The notes: generated by a model not told the origin, from the sequence alone. Positions 17,005-25,933 are shown, counted from the first letter of the stretch. The stretch: DNA of 64,000 bases from Nocardia cyriacigeorgica GUH-2 (GCF_000284035.1 NC_016887.1:3534001-3598000), one strand, 5' to 3'. Numbers and translations are program-made.

Positions 17005-17343
17005 ATGGCAGCCGGGCCCGACGATTCGACCAGGGGTTTCCACCGGGACTCCCCACACGTCCCCGAACATCATTTCCCCGACGACACCCGCACCACCCGC
17101 GCGCACGCAGGCGAGGCGATGGAGGACGTGCGCAACTGGCCGGGCATCGTGATGTGCGCGCTCGGACTGGTGGCCGTCGCGCTGACGTTGACCGCGGCCG
17201 GTTACGGCTACGAGGGCTGGGCGATCGTCGGCGGGATCGCCGCGGCCGTGCTGCTGATCGGCGGGGTGGCCGTGATCGCGCTCGAACATCGCCGGGTGAA
17301 GGCGATGCACGGGCACAAACTCACCGACCAGCAGGGTCACTGA
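17005..17343 (+). CDS. UsfY-like small membrane protein
   Basis: A 112-residue protein with AAGGAG 7 nt before the ATG. A hydrophilic N-terminus containing TRTTRAHAGEAMEDVRNWPG is followed by two membrane helices (about 46-66 and 70-91) and a basic cytoplasmic tail EHRRVKAMHGHK. The TTRxHAGExM box and helix layout match the UsfY family of mycobacteria, encoded upstream of sigF in M. tuberculosis; function unknown. No usfX/sigF genes follow here. A GGGGTAC sequence at 16939-16945 could belong to a SigF/SigB-type promoter, but the -35 is weak. Confidence 0.65.
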   Translation: MAAGPDDSTRGFHRDSPHVPEHHFPDDTRTTRAHAGEAMEDVRNWPGIVMCALGLVAVALTLTAAGYGYEGWAIVGGIAAAVLLIGGVAVIALEHRRVKAMHGHKLTDQQGH

Positions 17344-17369
17344 GCGTTTGCCGCACGGCCCGCACAGGG

Positions 17370-18386
17370 TCAGGCGGCCCCGGGAACGCCCACCGGCACC
17401 AGCGCCACGGTGATGTTGTCACCGCCGCCGCAGGCCACCGCGTAATCGGCCAGATCGCGGGCGGCCGCGGCGGCGGGCTTCGCCGTGGCTATCGCGGCGA
17501 GGGCGACCGGATCGGGCAGATAGTTCCACAGCCCGTCGCTGCACAGCAGCAGCACGCCGGGACCGCTGAACCGGAAGCTCTGCACGCTGCGCGTGGACCA
17601 GGGCTGCTGGTCGAAGTCGGCGCCGAGCCAGCGCAGCAGGGTGTGCGCGCGGGGGTCGTTCATGGCGGCGGTCTCGTCCATGGCGCCGGCGTCGACGAGG
17701 GCCTGGGCCCAGGAATCGTCGAGGGTGAGCCGGCGGGAGGCCGGTTCGGCATCGCCACCGTCGGCGTCGCCGGGGACCAGCCAGTAAGCGCGGCTGTCGC
17801 CGACATTGGCGACGGTGATGGTGGCACCGCCCGCACCGTCGTCGTGCACGATGGCCGCGACGTAGGTACACGAGGGCGAATCGCCGTCGATCGAAGCGAT
17901 ATCGCGCACCGCCGACGCGGCGGCGGCCAGGCCCGCGGTGGCGGCGTCCTCGACCGGCCTGCCCTCGGCCAGGGCGCTCAGGCAGGCATCGACGCCGGTG
18001 CGCGAGGCGGTGCCGGACGCCGCTTGCGGATTCGGTGAGGACGAGACGCCGTCGCACACCACGGCCACGGTGACGGGTGCGCGGCCGGGCGCGGGAACGC
18101 CGACACCGGCGGCAACGGCGTCCTCGTTGCGCGCGTGCGCGATTCCCCGGTCGGTGATCAGCGCGACCGCGCCGAGATCGGCCTCGAACCGATCCGGCGG
18201 ACCGGGCACGTGGGCCCGTCCGGGATGGGCGGGCGCGTGCGGCTCGGCCGTGGCGTCGGCCTGCGGCAGGGCGACCCGCCGCACCGGTTCCCCGCCACCG
18301 CCGCCCTCGAAGCCCTGCGCGGGGGCCGGGATCGGCATGGTCAGGAATTCCGAGCTGCCCAGGCCCGCACCGGCTTCCGGGCTCAC
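17370..18386 (-). CDS. PP2C-family Ser/Thr protein phosphatase
   Basis: A 338-residue protein with a GTG start (alternatives are possible). An unstructured N-terminus (1-70) precedes a complete PPM domain: TDRGIAHARNEDAV, VAVVCDGVSSSP, VANVGDSRAYWL, LLCSDGLWNYL and GGGDNITVALV supply the metal-binding Asp residues. It dephosphorylates Ser/Thr-phosphoproteins in a Mn/Mg-dependent way and has no membrane helix. In actinobacteria such soluble PP2Cs often oppose Hanks-type kinases; the membrane kinase at 6.5 kb is one candidate but is not linked. Confidence 0.92.
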   Translation of the reverse strand: MSPEAGAGLGSSEFLTMPIPAPAQGFEGGGGGEPVRRVALPQADATAEPHAPAHPGRAHVPGPPDRFEADLGAVALITDRGIAHARNEDAVAAGVGVPAPGRAPVTVAVVCDGVSSSPNPQAASGTASRTGVDACLSALAEGRPVEDAATAGLAAAASAVRDIASIDGDSPSCTYVAAIVHDDGAGGATITVANVGDSRAYWLVPGDADGGDAEPASRRLTLDDSWAQALVDAGAMDETAAMNDPRAHTLLRWLGADFDQQPWSTRSVQSFRFSGPGVLLLCSDGLWNYLPDPVALAAIATAKPAAAAARDLADYAVACGGGDNITVALVPVGVPGAA

Positions 18387-18595
18387 CTGGTCACCGCCGA
18401 CCGGGCCGTGGCACCGGCGGCCGATCCGCGTCCGCGGTGTGGCACTACCCTGCCGTCCCCGCCGATGTTCACCGATTCCCCAGGCTGCACGGCGCCCCCC
18501 TTCTGATCATGGTTGTCGATCGACGATAGTACGACAGCGGTGAGCGGGTGTGCCCACAGATCGCCACGATGGGAGCGCGTCGCGCGCGGCGCGGG

Positions 18596-19969
18596 TCAGT
18601 CACGCTCGCGCACCGCGGTGACGGCCTTGCGCGCGGCCACCAGCACCGGGTCCCAGACCGGCGAGAACGGCGGTGCGTATCCGAGATCCAGCATCGTCAT
18701 CTGCTCGACGGTCAGCCCGGCGGTGAGCGCGACCGCGGCGATGTCGACGCGTTTGCCCGCGCCTTCGCGGCCGACGATCTGCACACCCAGCAACCGGCCG
18801 GTGCGGCGTTCGGCGAGCATCTTCACCGTCATCGGGTCGGCGCCGGGGAAATAGCCGGAGCGGCTGGTCGATTCGATGGTGACGCTCACATATTGCAGGC
18901 CGATGGCCTGAGCGTCCTTCTCGCGCAACCCGGTCCGCGCCACCTCGAGATCGCAGACCTTGCTCACCGCGGTGCCGACCACACCGGGGAAGGTCGCGTA
19001 GCCGCCGCCGATATTGGCGCCGATGATCTGGCCGTGTTTGTTGGCGTGGGTGCCCAGGGCGATGTGGCGGTCGATGCCCGACACCAGGTCCAGCACCTCG
19101 ACGCAGTCGCCGCCGGCCCAGATGTCGTCGTGGCCGCGCACCCGCATGGACAGGTCGGTCAGCAGACCGCCATACGTGCCGAGCGGGAGTCCGGCGGCCT
19201 CGGCGAGGGTGGTCTCGGGCCGCACACCGATGCCGAGAACCACCACGTCGGCCGGGTATTCGGCCTGGCCGGTGACGACGGCGCGGGCGCGGCCGTCGTC
19301 ATCGGTGCCGATGGCGGTGACCTCGGCATTGCCGACGATCTTGACGCCCATGCCACCCATGGCCGTGCGCACCAGCGCACCCATGTCCGGGTCCAGCGTC
19401 GACATCGGCTCCGCGCCCCGGTTGATCAGGGTGACTTCGAAGCCGCGGTTGATCAGCGCCTCGGCCATCTCGACGCCGATGTAGCCCGCGCCCACCACCA
19501 CCGCTCGGCGGCCGGCGGCGCGTTCGAGGGTCTCGATGAGCGCTTGACCATCGTCGAGGGTCTGCACGCCGTGCACTCCCGCCGCGTCGATGCCGGGTAG
19601 GGGCGGCCGGATCGGGCGGGCGCCGGTGGCGAGGACGAGTTTGTCGTAGCCGGTCCAGGATTCGGCGCCGGTGTCCAGCTCGCGTGCCCGCACGCGGCGG
19701 CCATCGATATCGATCTCGACGACCTCGGTACGCATACGCAGATCGATGGCGCGGGACCGGTGCTCCTCGGGGGTGCGAGCGATCAGCTGGTCGCGGTCGG
19801 CGACGTGACCGCCCACCCAATACGGAATGCCGCAGGCCGAATACGAGGCGAAATGCCCCCGCTCGAACACGACGATCTCCAGCTCGCCGGGTCCGCGCAT
19901 CCGCCGGGCCTGCGAGGCCGCGGACATACCGGCCGCGTCACCGCCGATGATCACCAGTCGCTCGCTCAT
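18596..19969 (-). CDS. CoA-disulfide-reductase-like FAD/NAD(P) oxidoreductase
   Basis: A 457-residue protein of the pyridine-nucleotide disulfide oxidoreductase superfamily. It has an N-terminal FAD motif (VIIGGDAAGMSAASQARR), the single redox Cys in YSACGIPYWVGG, LVLATGARP, an NAD(P) motif (VVVGAGYIGVEMAEAL), IWAGGDCVEV, and a C-terminal dimerisation domain (AVALTAGLTVEQM, YAPPFSPVWDP). The single-Cys SxxxCGIPY arrangement fits CoA-disulfide reductases and related peroxidase-type enzymes that keep low-molecular-weight thiols reduced. The exact substrate is not determinable. Confidence 0.88.
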   Translation of the reverse strand: MSERLVIIGGDAAGMSAASQARRMRGPGELEIVVFERGHFASYSACGIPYWVGGHVADRDQLIARTPEEHRSRAIDLRMRTEVVEIDIDGRRVRARELDTGAESWTGYDKLVLATGARPIRPPLPGIDAAGVHGVQTLDDGQALIETLERAAGRRAVVVGAGYIGVEMAEALINRGFEVTLINRGAEPMSTLDPDMGALVRTAMGGMGVKIVGNAEVTAIGTDDDGRARAVVTGQAEYPADVVVLGIGVRPETTLAEAAGLPLGTYGGLLTDLSMRVRGHDDIWAGGDCVEVLDLVSGIDRHIALGTHANKHGQIIGANIGGGYATFPGVVGTAVSKVCDLEVARTGLREKDAQAIGLQYVSVTIESTSRSGYFPGADPMTVKMLAERRTGRLLGVQIVGREGAGKRVDIAAVALTAGLTVEQMTMLDLGYAPPFSPVWDPVLVAARKAVTAVRERD

Positions 19970-20035
19970 ACGGCCACGCTACCGAGCCCGCCGCGCGGTC
20001 GGCCGCATTCGCTGCGCGAGGGTGGGAAGACGACA

Positions 20036-20069
20036 GCGCCGGCCGGGTCCCGCGGGACCCGGCCGGCGC
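20036..20069 (-). terminator. Strong hairpin, 16-bp perfect stem
   Basis: Arms 20036-20051 (GCGCCGGCCGGGTCCC) and 20054-20069 (exact complement) leave a 2-nt loop. It lies 12 nt after the stop of the monooxygenase gene that reads leftward into it. There is no U-tract. Confidence 0.85.
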
Positions 20070-20080
20070 CGAGGAGCGAA

Positions 20081-21631
20081 TCAGGCCGTGCGCGTGCCGA
20101 TCAGCCGTTCGGCCGCCTTGCCCAGCACACCGCGTGAGCTCGCCGGGCGGATGCCGGTGACCGTGGCACCCGCGGCGTCGGTGAACACCAGCGCGTCGTC
20201 CTCGATGGGACTGTTCCGCAGGTAGGCGCGGTCGCGGTAGTAGTTGTTGATCACCTTCCACGGACCACGCGCGCCCTGGCGCGGCATGACGCCGTCACCG
20301 CGCTGGATGTAGCCCGAGGTGAGCGCACCGCCCATGAGCGAATCGCTGGAGCGGTCGGCCTCTTCGGCGCGCGGAACGACCTGGGTGTAGCCCTTGTCGC
20401 GCATGTAGTTCAGCAGCTTGCAGAAGTACTCCGCGGCCAGGTCGGCCTTCAGCGTCCAGGAAGCGTTGGTGTAGCCGAGCACCACCATCGCGTTGGGGAT
20501 GCCGTCGAGCAGCGCGCCCTTGTAGAGCACGCGATCGCGGGTGGCCACCGGTTCGCCGTCGACCTCGAGGGTCGCGCCACCCAGCATCTGCACGTTCAGG
20601 CCGGTGGCGCTGATGATGATGTCGGCGGGCAGTTCCTCGCCCGAGGACAGCTTGATGCCGGTCTCGGTGAAGGTGTCGATGGTGTCGGTGACGATCGAGG
20701 CCTCGCCCGACTTCAGCACCTTGAACAGGTCGCCGTTGGGCACCACGCACAGCCGCTGGTCCCACGGGTTGTACTTCGGGGTGAAGTGGCGCATGTCGAC
20801 GTTCGGGCCGACCGCCAGGCGCACGGCCGACAGCAGCAGCTTGCGGGCCACGTCGGGCTGCTTGCGCGACAGCTCGTAGGTGGCGCGCTGCAAGGCGATA
20901 TTGCGGGCGCGGCCCAGCTTGTAGGTCAGCGCGGCAGGCACGCGGGCGGCGTTGAAGCCGACCGAGACCGGGTCGTCGCTGGGGATGGCGGCGATGTAGG
21001 TGGGCGAGCGCTGGAGCATGGTGACGTGCTCGGCGTCATCGGCCATGGCCGGGATGAGCGTGATCGCGGTGGCGCCGGAACCGATGACGACTACGCGCTT
21101 GCCCTTGTAGTCCAGGTCCTCGGGCCAGTGCTGCGGGTGCACCAGCCGGCCGCCGAAGCGCTCCTGACCGGGGAAGGTGGGCTGGTAGCCCTTGTCGTAG
21201 TCGTAGTAGCCAGTGCAGCCGATGAGGAAGTTGCTGGTGTAGACCTCGGTCTCGCCGGTCTCCTCGTTGAGGGCCTCGACCGTCCAGATGCCGGCCTCGG
21301 TGGACCAACTCGCCTTGACCATCTTGCGGCCGAAGCGGATGTGCTCGGTGACGCCGTACTCGGCGGCGGTCTCCTCGACGTAGCGGCGGATGCTCGGGCC
21401 GTCGGCCAGCACCTTGGTGCCGGTCCAGGGACGGAAACCGTAGCCGAAGGTGAACATGTCCGAATCGGACCGGATGCCCGGGTACCGGAACAGATCCCAG
21501 GTGCCGCCGATGGCGGTGCGCCGCTCCAGGATGGCGAAGCTGCGCCCGGTCTGCTCCTTGGCCAGATGACAGGCCGCGCCGATTCCGGACAGGCCAGCGC
21601 CGATGATCAATACGTCGACATGCCGCGTCAT
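20081..21631 (-). CDS. Baeyer-Villiger-type flavin monooxygenase (EthA-like)
   Basis: A 516-residue class B flavoprotein monooxygenase. Motifs are the FAD site VLIIGAGLSGIGAACHL, GGTWDLFRYPGIRSDSDM, the fingerprint FGGRLVHPQHW (FxGxxxHxxxW), the NADPH site VVVIGSGATAITLIPAM and ISATGLNVQ. It would use NADPH and O2 to oxidise ketones to esters or thio-compounds to S-oxides; mycobacterial EthA is the best-known relative. It is divergent from a TetR gene with an inverted-repeat operator between them, a layout like ethA/ethR, so TetR repression is likely. Confidence 0.92.
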   Translation of the reverse strand: MTRHVDVLIIGAGLSGIGAACHLAKEQTGRSFAILERRTAIGGTWDLFRYPGIRSDSDMFTFGYGFRPWTGTKVLADGPSIRRYVEETAAEYGVTEHIRFGRKMVKASWSTEAGIWTVEALNEETGETEVYTSNFLIGCTGYYDYDKGYQPTFPGQERFGGRLVHPQHWPEDLDYKGKRVVVIGSGATAITLIPAMADDAEHVTMLQRSPTYIAAIPSDDPVSVGFNAARVPAALTYKLGRARNIALQRATYELSRKQPDVARKLLLSAVRLAVGPNVDMRHFTPKYNPWDQRLCVVPNGDLFKVLKSGEASIVTDTIDTFTETGIKLSSGEELPADIIISATGLNVQMLGGATLEVDGEPVATRDRVLYKGALLDGIPNAMVVLGYTNASWTLKADLAAEYFCKLLNYMRDKGYTQVVPRAEEADRSSDSLMGGALTSGYIQRGDGVMPRQGARGPWKVINNYYRDRAYLRNSPIEDDALVFTDAAGATVTGIRPASSRGVLGKAAERLIGTRTA

Positions 21632-21675
21632 TGAGTTCCTCGTCTGGTCGCACTCGGACGCCTTCGACCGAGTTC

Positions 21676-21701
21676 CATCTGACTTTACACTTAGTCAGAT
21701 G
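21676..21701. promoter_or_regulatory. TetR-type operator between the monooxygenase and TetR genes
   Basis: CATCTGAC (21676-21683) and GTCAGATG (21694-21701) form a perfect 8-bp inverted repeat with a 10-bp AT-rich spacer (TTTACACTTA). It sits in the 87-bp divergent gap and can cover both promoters. Confidence 0.75.
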
Positions 21702-21718
21702 CCTGGAATCATGACAGA

Positions 21719-22363
21719 ATGTCGGCCGTGAGTCCAGCGCGCGTCTACGGGGGCCTGACCGCCGAGCAGCGACACGATCAGCGTCGCGCTCGGCTGATCG
21801 AGGCCGCCACCCTCCTGCTGGGCACCCGCGGCGCCGCCGAGACCACCGTCACCGCCGTTTGCGCGGAGGCCAAGCTGACCTCGCGGTACTTCTACCAGCA
21901 CTTCAGCGACCGGGACGCGCTGCTGCGGGCGGTGGCGGTCGAGCTGGAAACCATCCTGCGCCGCGAGGTGGAACTGGCCGCGCCCGAGGACGGCGCCGCC
22001 CCCGACGAGGTGGCCAGGGCGACGGTCGGCGCGTTCGTGCGGATGATCGCCGACGATCCGGTGATGGCGCGCATCCTGTTCATCGAATCCGCGGCCGAAC
22101 CGGTGATGCGCGAGTTGCGCAGCGAGATCATGACCCGGTTCACCGATCTGGTACTGGCCAACGCGCGGCGCTATCTGCATCTGGCCGAATCCACCATCGC
22201 GGTGGCGCATCTGGGCTCGACGCTGGCCGTCGGCGGCCTGTTCGAGGTGCTGCGGCGCTGGCTCGACGGTGAACTCGACTTCGACGCCGAGCAGATCATC
22301 GAGCACAGCGCGGGCCTGTTCGGCTTCCTCGCCGCCTATGTGAGCGTCGTCCAGCCGGATTAA
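21719..22363 (+). CDS. TetR-family regulator of the divergent monooxygenase
   Basis: A 214-residue protein with N-terminal HTH (QRRARLIEAATLLLGTRG, TVTAVCAEAKLTSRYFYQHF) and a helical ligand-binding C-domain. The start could be ATG 21719 or GTG 21728. It probably binds the 26-bp inverted repeat at 21676-21701 and represses the monooxygenase and itself until a small ligand binds. Confidence 0.9.
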   Translation: MSAVSPARVYGGLTAEQRHDQRRARLIEAATLLLGTRGAAETTVTAVCAEAKLTSRYFYQHFSDRDALLRAVAVELETILRREVELAAPEDGAAPDEVARATVGAFVRMIADDPVMARILFIESAAEPVMRELRSEIMTRFTDLVLANARRYLHLAESTIAVAHLGSTLAVGGLFEVLRRWLDGELDFDAEQIIEHSAGLFGFLAAYVSVVQPD

Positions 22364-22418
22364 AACCGCGCTGGTTACAACCCGTGACCAGGCGCGGCCC
22401 GCATTCCACGATGAGCGG

Positions 22419-23564
22419 ATGAGCCTGTCGTTTCATTGGTTCCTGCCCACCTACGGCGACTCCCGCGGTCTCATCGCGGGCGGTCACGGCACCGCCATGT
22501 CCGGCGACCGGGCGGCGAGCCTGCGCTATCTGAACCAGATCGGTGCCGCCGCCGAAGCCAACGGTTTCGAGGCCGTGCTGACCCCGACCGGGGCGTGGTG
22601 CGAGGACGCCTGGTTGACCACCGCGATGCTGGTCGAGACCACCGAGACCCTGAAGTTCCTGGTCGCCTTCCGGCCCGGTCTGATCAGCCCCACCCTGGCC
22701 GCGCAGATGGCGGGCACCTTCCAGCGGCATTCGCGCGGTCGGCTGTTGCTCAACGTGGTGACCGGCGGCGAACCGCATGAGCAGCAGGCCTACGGCGATT
22801 TCCTCGACAAGACCCAGCGCTACGCGCGCACGGGTGAATTCCTCGACGTCGTCCGGCAGTTGTGGACCTCGACCGAGCCGGTGGATTTCGACGGCGAGCA
22901 CATCCGGGTGCGCGGGGCGCTGCTGAACAACCGGCCCGATCCGGTGCCGCCGATCTTCTTCGGTGGCTCATCCGAACCGGCCGGTCCCGTGGCCGCCCGG
23001 TATGCCGACACGTACCTCACCTGGGGTGAGCCGCTGCTGGCGGTGAGCCGCAAACTCGACTGGATTCGCGGGCTGGCGGCCGAGCGCGGGCGCCGGCTCG
23101 ATTTCGGGCTGCGCATCCACGTCATCAGCCGCGACACCGCCGAGGAAGCCTGGGCCGAAGCCGACCGGCTGCTGGCCGGCATCGATCCGGCCGATGTGGA
23201 GCGGGTACAGGCCAATCTCGCGCGCAGCGAGTCCGAGGGACAGCGGCGCATGCTCGAACTGCACGGCGGCCGCACCGACCGGCTCGAGATCGCGCCCAAT
23301 CTGTGGGCGGGTGTCGGGCTGGTGCGCGGTGGTGCGGGCACCGCGCTGGTCGGCTCGCACGAGGAGGTGGCCGAGCGGATCGGCGAATACGCCCGCCTGG
23401 GCATCGACCATTTCATTCTCTCCGGTTACCCGCATCTGGAAGAGGCGTACTGGTTCGGTGAAGGAGTGCTGCCGATTCTGGAGCGGAAGGGGCTGTGGCG
23501 GCATCCGCATCGGCGTGAATTCACCTCCACTGGGACGCCTTTCGCGGTGTCTTCCAGTAGCTGA
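22419..23564 (+). CDS. ssuD: Alkanesulfonate monooxygenase
   Basis: A 381-residue luciferase-like flavin monooxygenase with the SsuD pattern: FHWFLPTYGDSR, EANGFEAVLTPTGAWCEDAW, FRPGLISPTLAAQMAGTFQR, GRLLLNVVTGGEPHEQ and a C-terminal FILSGYPHLEEAYWFGEGV. It uses reduced FMN from a separate reductase to desulfonate alkanesulfonates, releasing sulfite and an aldehyde. No SsuE or SsuABC transporter gene is adjacent, so partners must be elsewhere. A very strong hairpin follows the stop. Confidence 0.92.
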   Translation: MSLSFHWFLPTYGDSRGLIAGGHGTAMSGDRAASLRYLNQIGAAAEANGFEAVLTPTGAWCEDAWLTTAMLVETTETLKFLVAFRPGLISPTLAAQMAGTFQRHSRGRLLLNVVTGGEPHEQQAYGDFLDKTQRYARTGEFLDVVRQLWTSTEPVDFDGEHIRVRGALLNNRPDPVPPIFFGGSSEPAGPVAARYADTYLTWGEPLLAVSRKLDWIRGLAAERGRRLDFGLRIHVISRDTAEEAWAEADRLLAGIDPADVERVQANLARSESEGQRRMLELHGGRTDRLEIAPNLWAGVGLVRGGAGTALVGSHEEVAERIGEYARLGIDHFILSGYPHLEEAYWFGEGVLPILERKGLWRHPHRREFTSTGTPFAVSSSS

Positions 23565-23567
23565 GCG

Positions 23568-23615
23568 TCGCGGAATGGCAGTCGGTGCACGGGTGCACCG
23601 ACTGCCATGTCGCGA
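23568..23615 (+). terminator. Very strong hairpin after ssuD, 16-bp perfect stem plus 5-bp extension
   Basis: Arms 23575-23590 (ATGGCAGTCGGTGCAC) and 23593-23608 (exact complement) have a 2-nt loop. TCGCG (23568-23572) and CGCGA (23611-23615) extend the stem below a 2x2 internal loop. It begins 3 nt after the ssuD stop. One arm recurs at 23765-23778. Confidence 0.8.
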
Positions 23616-23738
23616 GTGTCGCCGTTTCGCGGACCGGGCGGTCGGTCCGTATTTACTGCCCCGAATACCCCGATCCGCTGCGATATTCGTCCCGAACGCC
23701 TACTGGGCGACCCCAGTTCACCTGCGCAAACATCGATC

Positions 23739-23855
23739 TCACGACGCCGGCACCACCTCGTTTCGGCAGTCGGTGCACACATGCACAGCAGGCCAGGTCC
23801 GACGACAGGCGCGCCCTGGCAGGCCGTGCATCGGCGGTTCCACGTGAATCACCAC
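23739..23855 (-). CDS. Possible small Cys-containing peptide, 38 residues
   Basis: In the 398-bp gap between the ssuD hairpin and the SDR remnant, a leftward ORF with GTG start (23855 or 23852, beside GGGGGA) encodes a peptide containing VEPPMHGLPGRACRRTWPAV and VHVCTDCRNE. The two closing Cys form a CxxC pair and the third codon position is GC-rich, so it may be a tiny metal- or redox-type protein. Its CTDC codons match the arm of the ssuD hairpin 190 bp away. No family is recognised. Elsewhere this gap shows no other supported gene. Confidence 0.35.
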   Translation of the reverse strand: MVIHVEPPMHGLPGRACRRTWPAVHVCTDCRNEVVPAS

Positions 23856-24013
23856 TCCCCCAGGCGATTTCGCTGCCACGTTGCTCAGCCCCGGCGAGAT
23901 CGCCCTACTCGGGTACCTGTGCGGGCGGTTCTCCTGCCGCCTGGCCGCAGGGCTTTGCGCGCACCGGGTCGATGAATCCGTCGGTTTGCGCCAACTGTGT
24001 CGCGTGACGACCT

Positions 24014-24546
24014 TTACCAGGGCAGCCGTCCCGCGCGATCGAAGTACCCGCCGGCCGGTCCGTCCGGGCCGAGGGTGGCGAGCCGAATGATGGCGTCGGC
24101 GCCCTCGGTGACGGTCTGGGTCCCGCTGTTGCCGTTCAGGTCGGTGGCGGTGTAGCCGGGGTCGGCCGCGTTCACCTGAATGCCGGGCAGGGCGCGGGCG
24201 TATTGCGAGGTGATCATGTTCAGCGCCGACTTCGACGCCGGATAGCCGAGGCTGTGCAGGGTGGATTCCAGCCGTGCCGGGTCGGAGGTGATGGCCAGCG
24301 ACCCCATGCCGCTGGACACCATGACGATGCGCGGCTGGGCCGCCTTGCGGAGGAGCGGGAGGAATGCGTGGGTGCGTTCGGCGTCGCGCGCACCGAGGAA
24401 CACCCGCCACCCCAGTTCGGCCAGCCGCCGCACAGTCTCCCGGCCCAGCCACGCGGGTATCGGTGGCCCCTGGGTGACACCCGCGGATACGGTCGCTGCC
24501 GACGTGCGAGAGGTCTTCGAAACCAACGTCTTCGGGCCGATTCAAG
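24014..24546 (-). pseudogene. Short-chain dehydrogenase broken into pieces on alternating strands
   Basis: Three fragments of one SDR are visible. 24014-24381 (minus) encodes the C-terminal half: THAFLPLLRKAAQPRIVMVS, GYPASKSALNM (catalytic YxxxK) and VNAADPGYTATDLN. 24382 to about 24447 (minus) encodes an N-terminal piece, LGRETVRRLAELGWRVFLGA. About 24448-24546 (plus) encodes the middle piece, AGIGGPWVTPADTVAADV and REVFETNVFGPIQV, which should precede THAFLPLL directly. The GxxxGxG start and residues between pieces 1 and 2 are missing. No intact SDR can be translated. Confidence 0.8.
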
Positions 24547-24561
24547 TCTGCACAGCGGCGC

Positions 24562-25318
24562 CAGGCCCGCGCCCGAGTCCGCCCCGAGGAGGTCGGCCTC
24601 CCCGCCGGCGCACGCAGGCAGGTGCCGGGGCTGCGGCGCGAGGAAGTCGCTCAGCTGGCCGGAGTGAGCGTCGACTACATCGTCCGGCTCGAACAGGGAC
24701 GCGGACCCCGGCCGTCGCCCTCGGTGCTGGCGGCCTTGGCTCGTGCATTGCGCCTGAACGATGACGATCGCGATCTACTGTTCCGGCTCGCCGGCACCGA
24801 ACCGCCCGGCGCGGACCGGATCGCGATGGTGGTGCGCGCGAGCGTGCTGCGCCTGGAACCCGATGGCGGCCGCGCTGCTCGGCGATTTCTCCCGCTGGCC
24901 ACCGGCCCGGCGCAACATCATCTGGCAGGCCTTCCTCGGCGACGGGCCGCACCGCGTGGTGCTGGAACCCGGGGACATCGACACCATCTTCGCCACCTGG
25001 GCCGCGAGCCTGCACGCCGCCCGCGCCCGCTACCCCGCCGATCCCGGCCTCGAACGCCTGACCACCGAGCTCCGTTCCGGCAGCCCGCTATTCGAGCGAC
25101 TGTGGGGCGAACGGCGCGCCGGCCACCTGCGCAACACCCGCAAAACCATCAAACACCCCGGCCTCGGCCGCCTGACCTTGGACTGCGACACCCTCCTGGT
25201 ACCCGACAGCGACCAATCCGTCGTCGTGTACTCCGCAGCACCCGGCACCCCCGAAGCCGGCGCCCTCGAGCTGCTGCGGGTCACCGGCACCGAACAGTTC
25301 ACGAACCTGAAGATCTGA
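24562..25318 (+). pseudogene. XRE-family regulator with MmyB-type domain, decayed
   Basis: The first frame reads RVRPEEVGLPAGARRQVPGL, REEVAQLAGVSVDYIVRLEQ and a complete HTH, but has no start codon or N-terminal arm; its first residues abut the broken SDR. After ASVLRLEP near 24860 the homology jumps to another frame, which continues WNPMAAALLGDFSRWP and runs to 25318 through a MmyB-like ligand-binding domain (IIWQAFLGDG, HPGLGRLTLDCDTLLVPDSD). About 20 residues are missing at the junction. XRE/MmyB genes are often divergent from an SDR they control, so regulator and target decayed together. Confidence 0.8.
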
Positions 25319-25468
25319 CCTCGGGCCTGGTCGGGTCTACCGAATCACCGTCACCGCGCCTGGCGTCGGCTACACCGGCGACCGGGCTCGGGCCACCGAT
25401 CGGCCGTGGGAACCAGACCACGAGGGGCTCCCACAGCCGACGAGAAACGCACGGTCAACTCCGTCCCG

Positions 25469-25933
25469 TTATGCGCCATCCGGGTGATCCCACATCGCCT
25501 CGGGCTGCCGATAGCGCGCGAGAGTCTGTTTCACGGCTTCGGTGACCGGGGGTTCGTCGGTGAGCGCGGTCCATGTGTAGGCGTCATGCTCAGTGAGCTT
25601 GATCGGTTCAGGAGCGACGCACTCGACGGCGAAATTGAACTGACGGCTGCGTTTCCCGCTACCGGAGCGATAGTCGAAGCTATCGATATAGCGGCCGATT
25701 CCGGCGACACGGAGCCCTGTCTCTTCCTCGACCTCACGCTCTAGAGCCCGCTCGACACTCTCCCCCGGTTCGACCTTGCCGCTCGGTAGTTCCCATATGC
25801 CGCCCATGAAGTCGTCGCCGGGGCGGCGCAGTAGCAGGACCCGATCGGCATGTTCGACTATTGCACCCACGACGAGCTGCTGGACTCCGTCGCGTTCTGC
25901 TTCGGTCGCGAGGTCTTCGATACGGGTCGGCAT
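25469..25933 (-). CDS. Nudix hydrolase
   Basis: A 154-residue protein with AAAGGAT before the ATG. The complete Nudix box is visible in WELPSGKVEPGESVERALER and EVEEETGLRVAG (GX5EX7REUXEEXGU). The remainder (VGAIVEHADRVLLLRRPGDD, FDYRSGSGKRSRQFNFAVE) resembles MutT/NUDT-type pyrophosphohydrolases of nucleotides or related metabolites. Substrate is unknown. It is divergent from the HAD gene. Confidence 0.9.
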   Translation of the reverse strand: MPTRIEDLATEAERDGVQQLVVGAIVEHADRVLLLRRPGDDFMGGIWELPSGKVEPGESVERALEREVEEETGLRVAGIGRYIDSFDYRSGSGKRSRQFNFAVECVAPEPIKLTEHDAYTWTALTDEPPVTEAVKQTLARYRQPEAMWDHPDGA

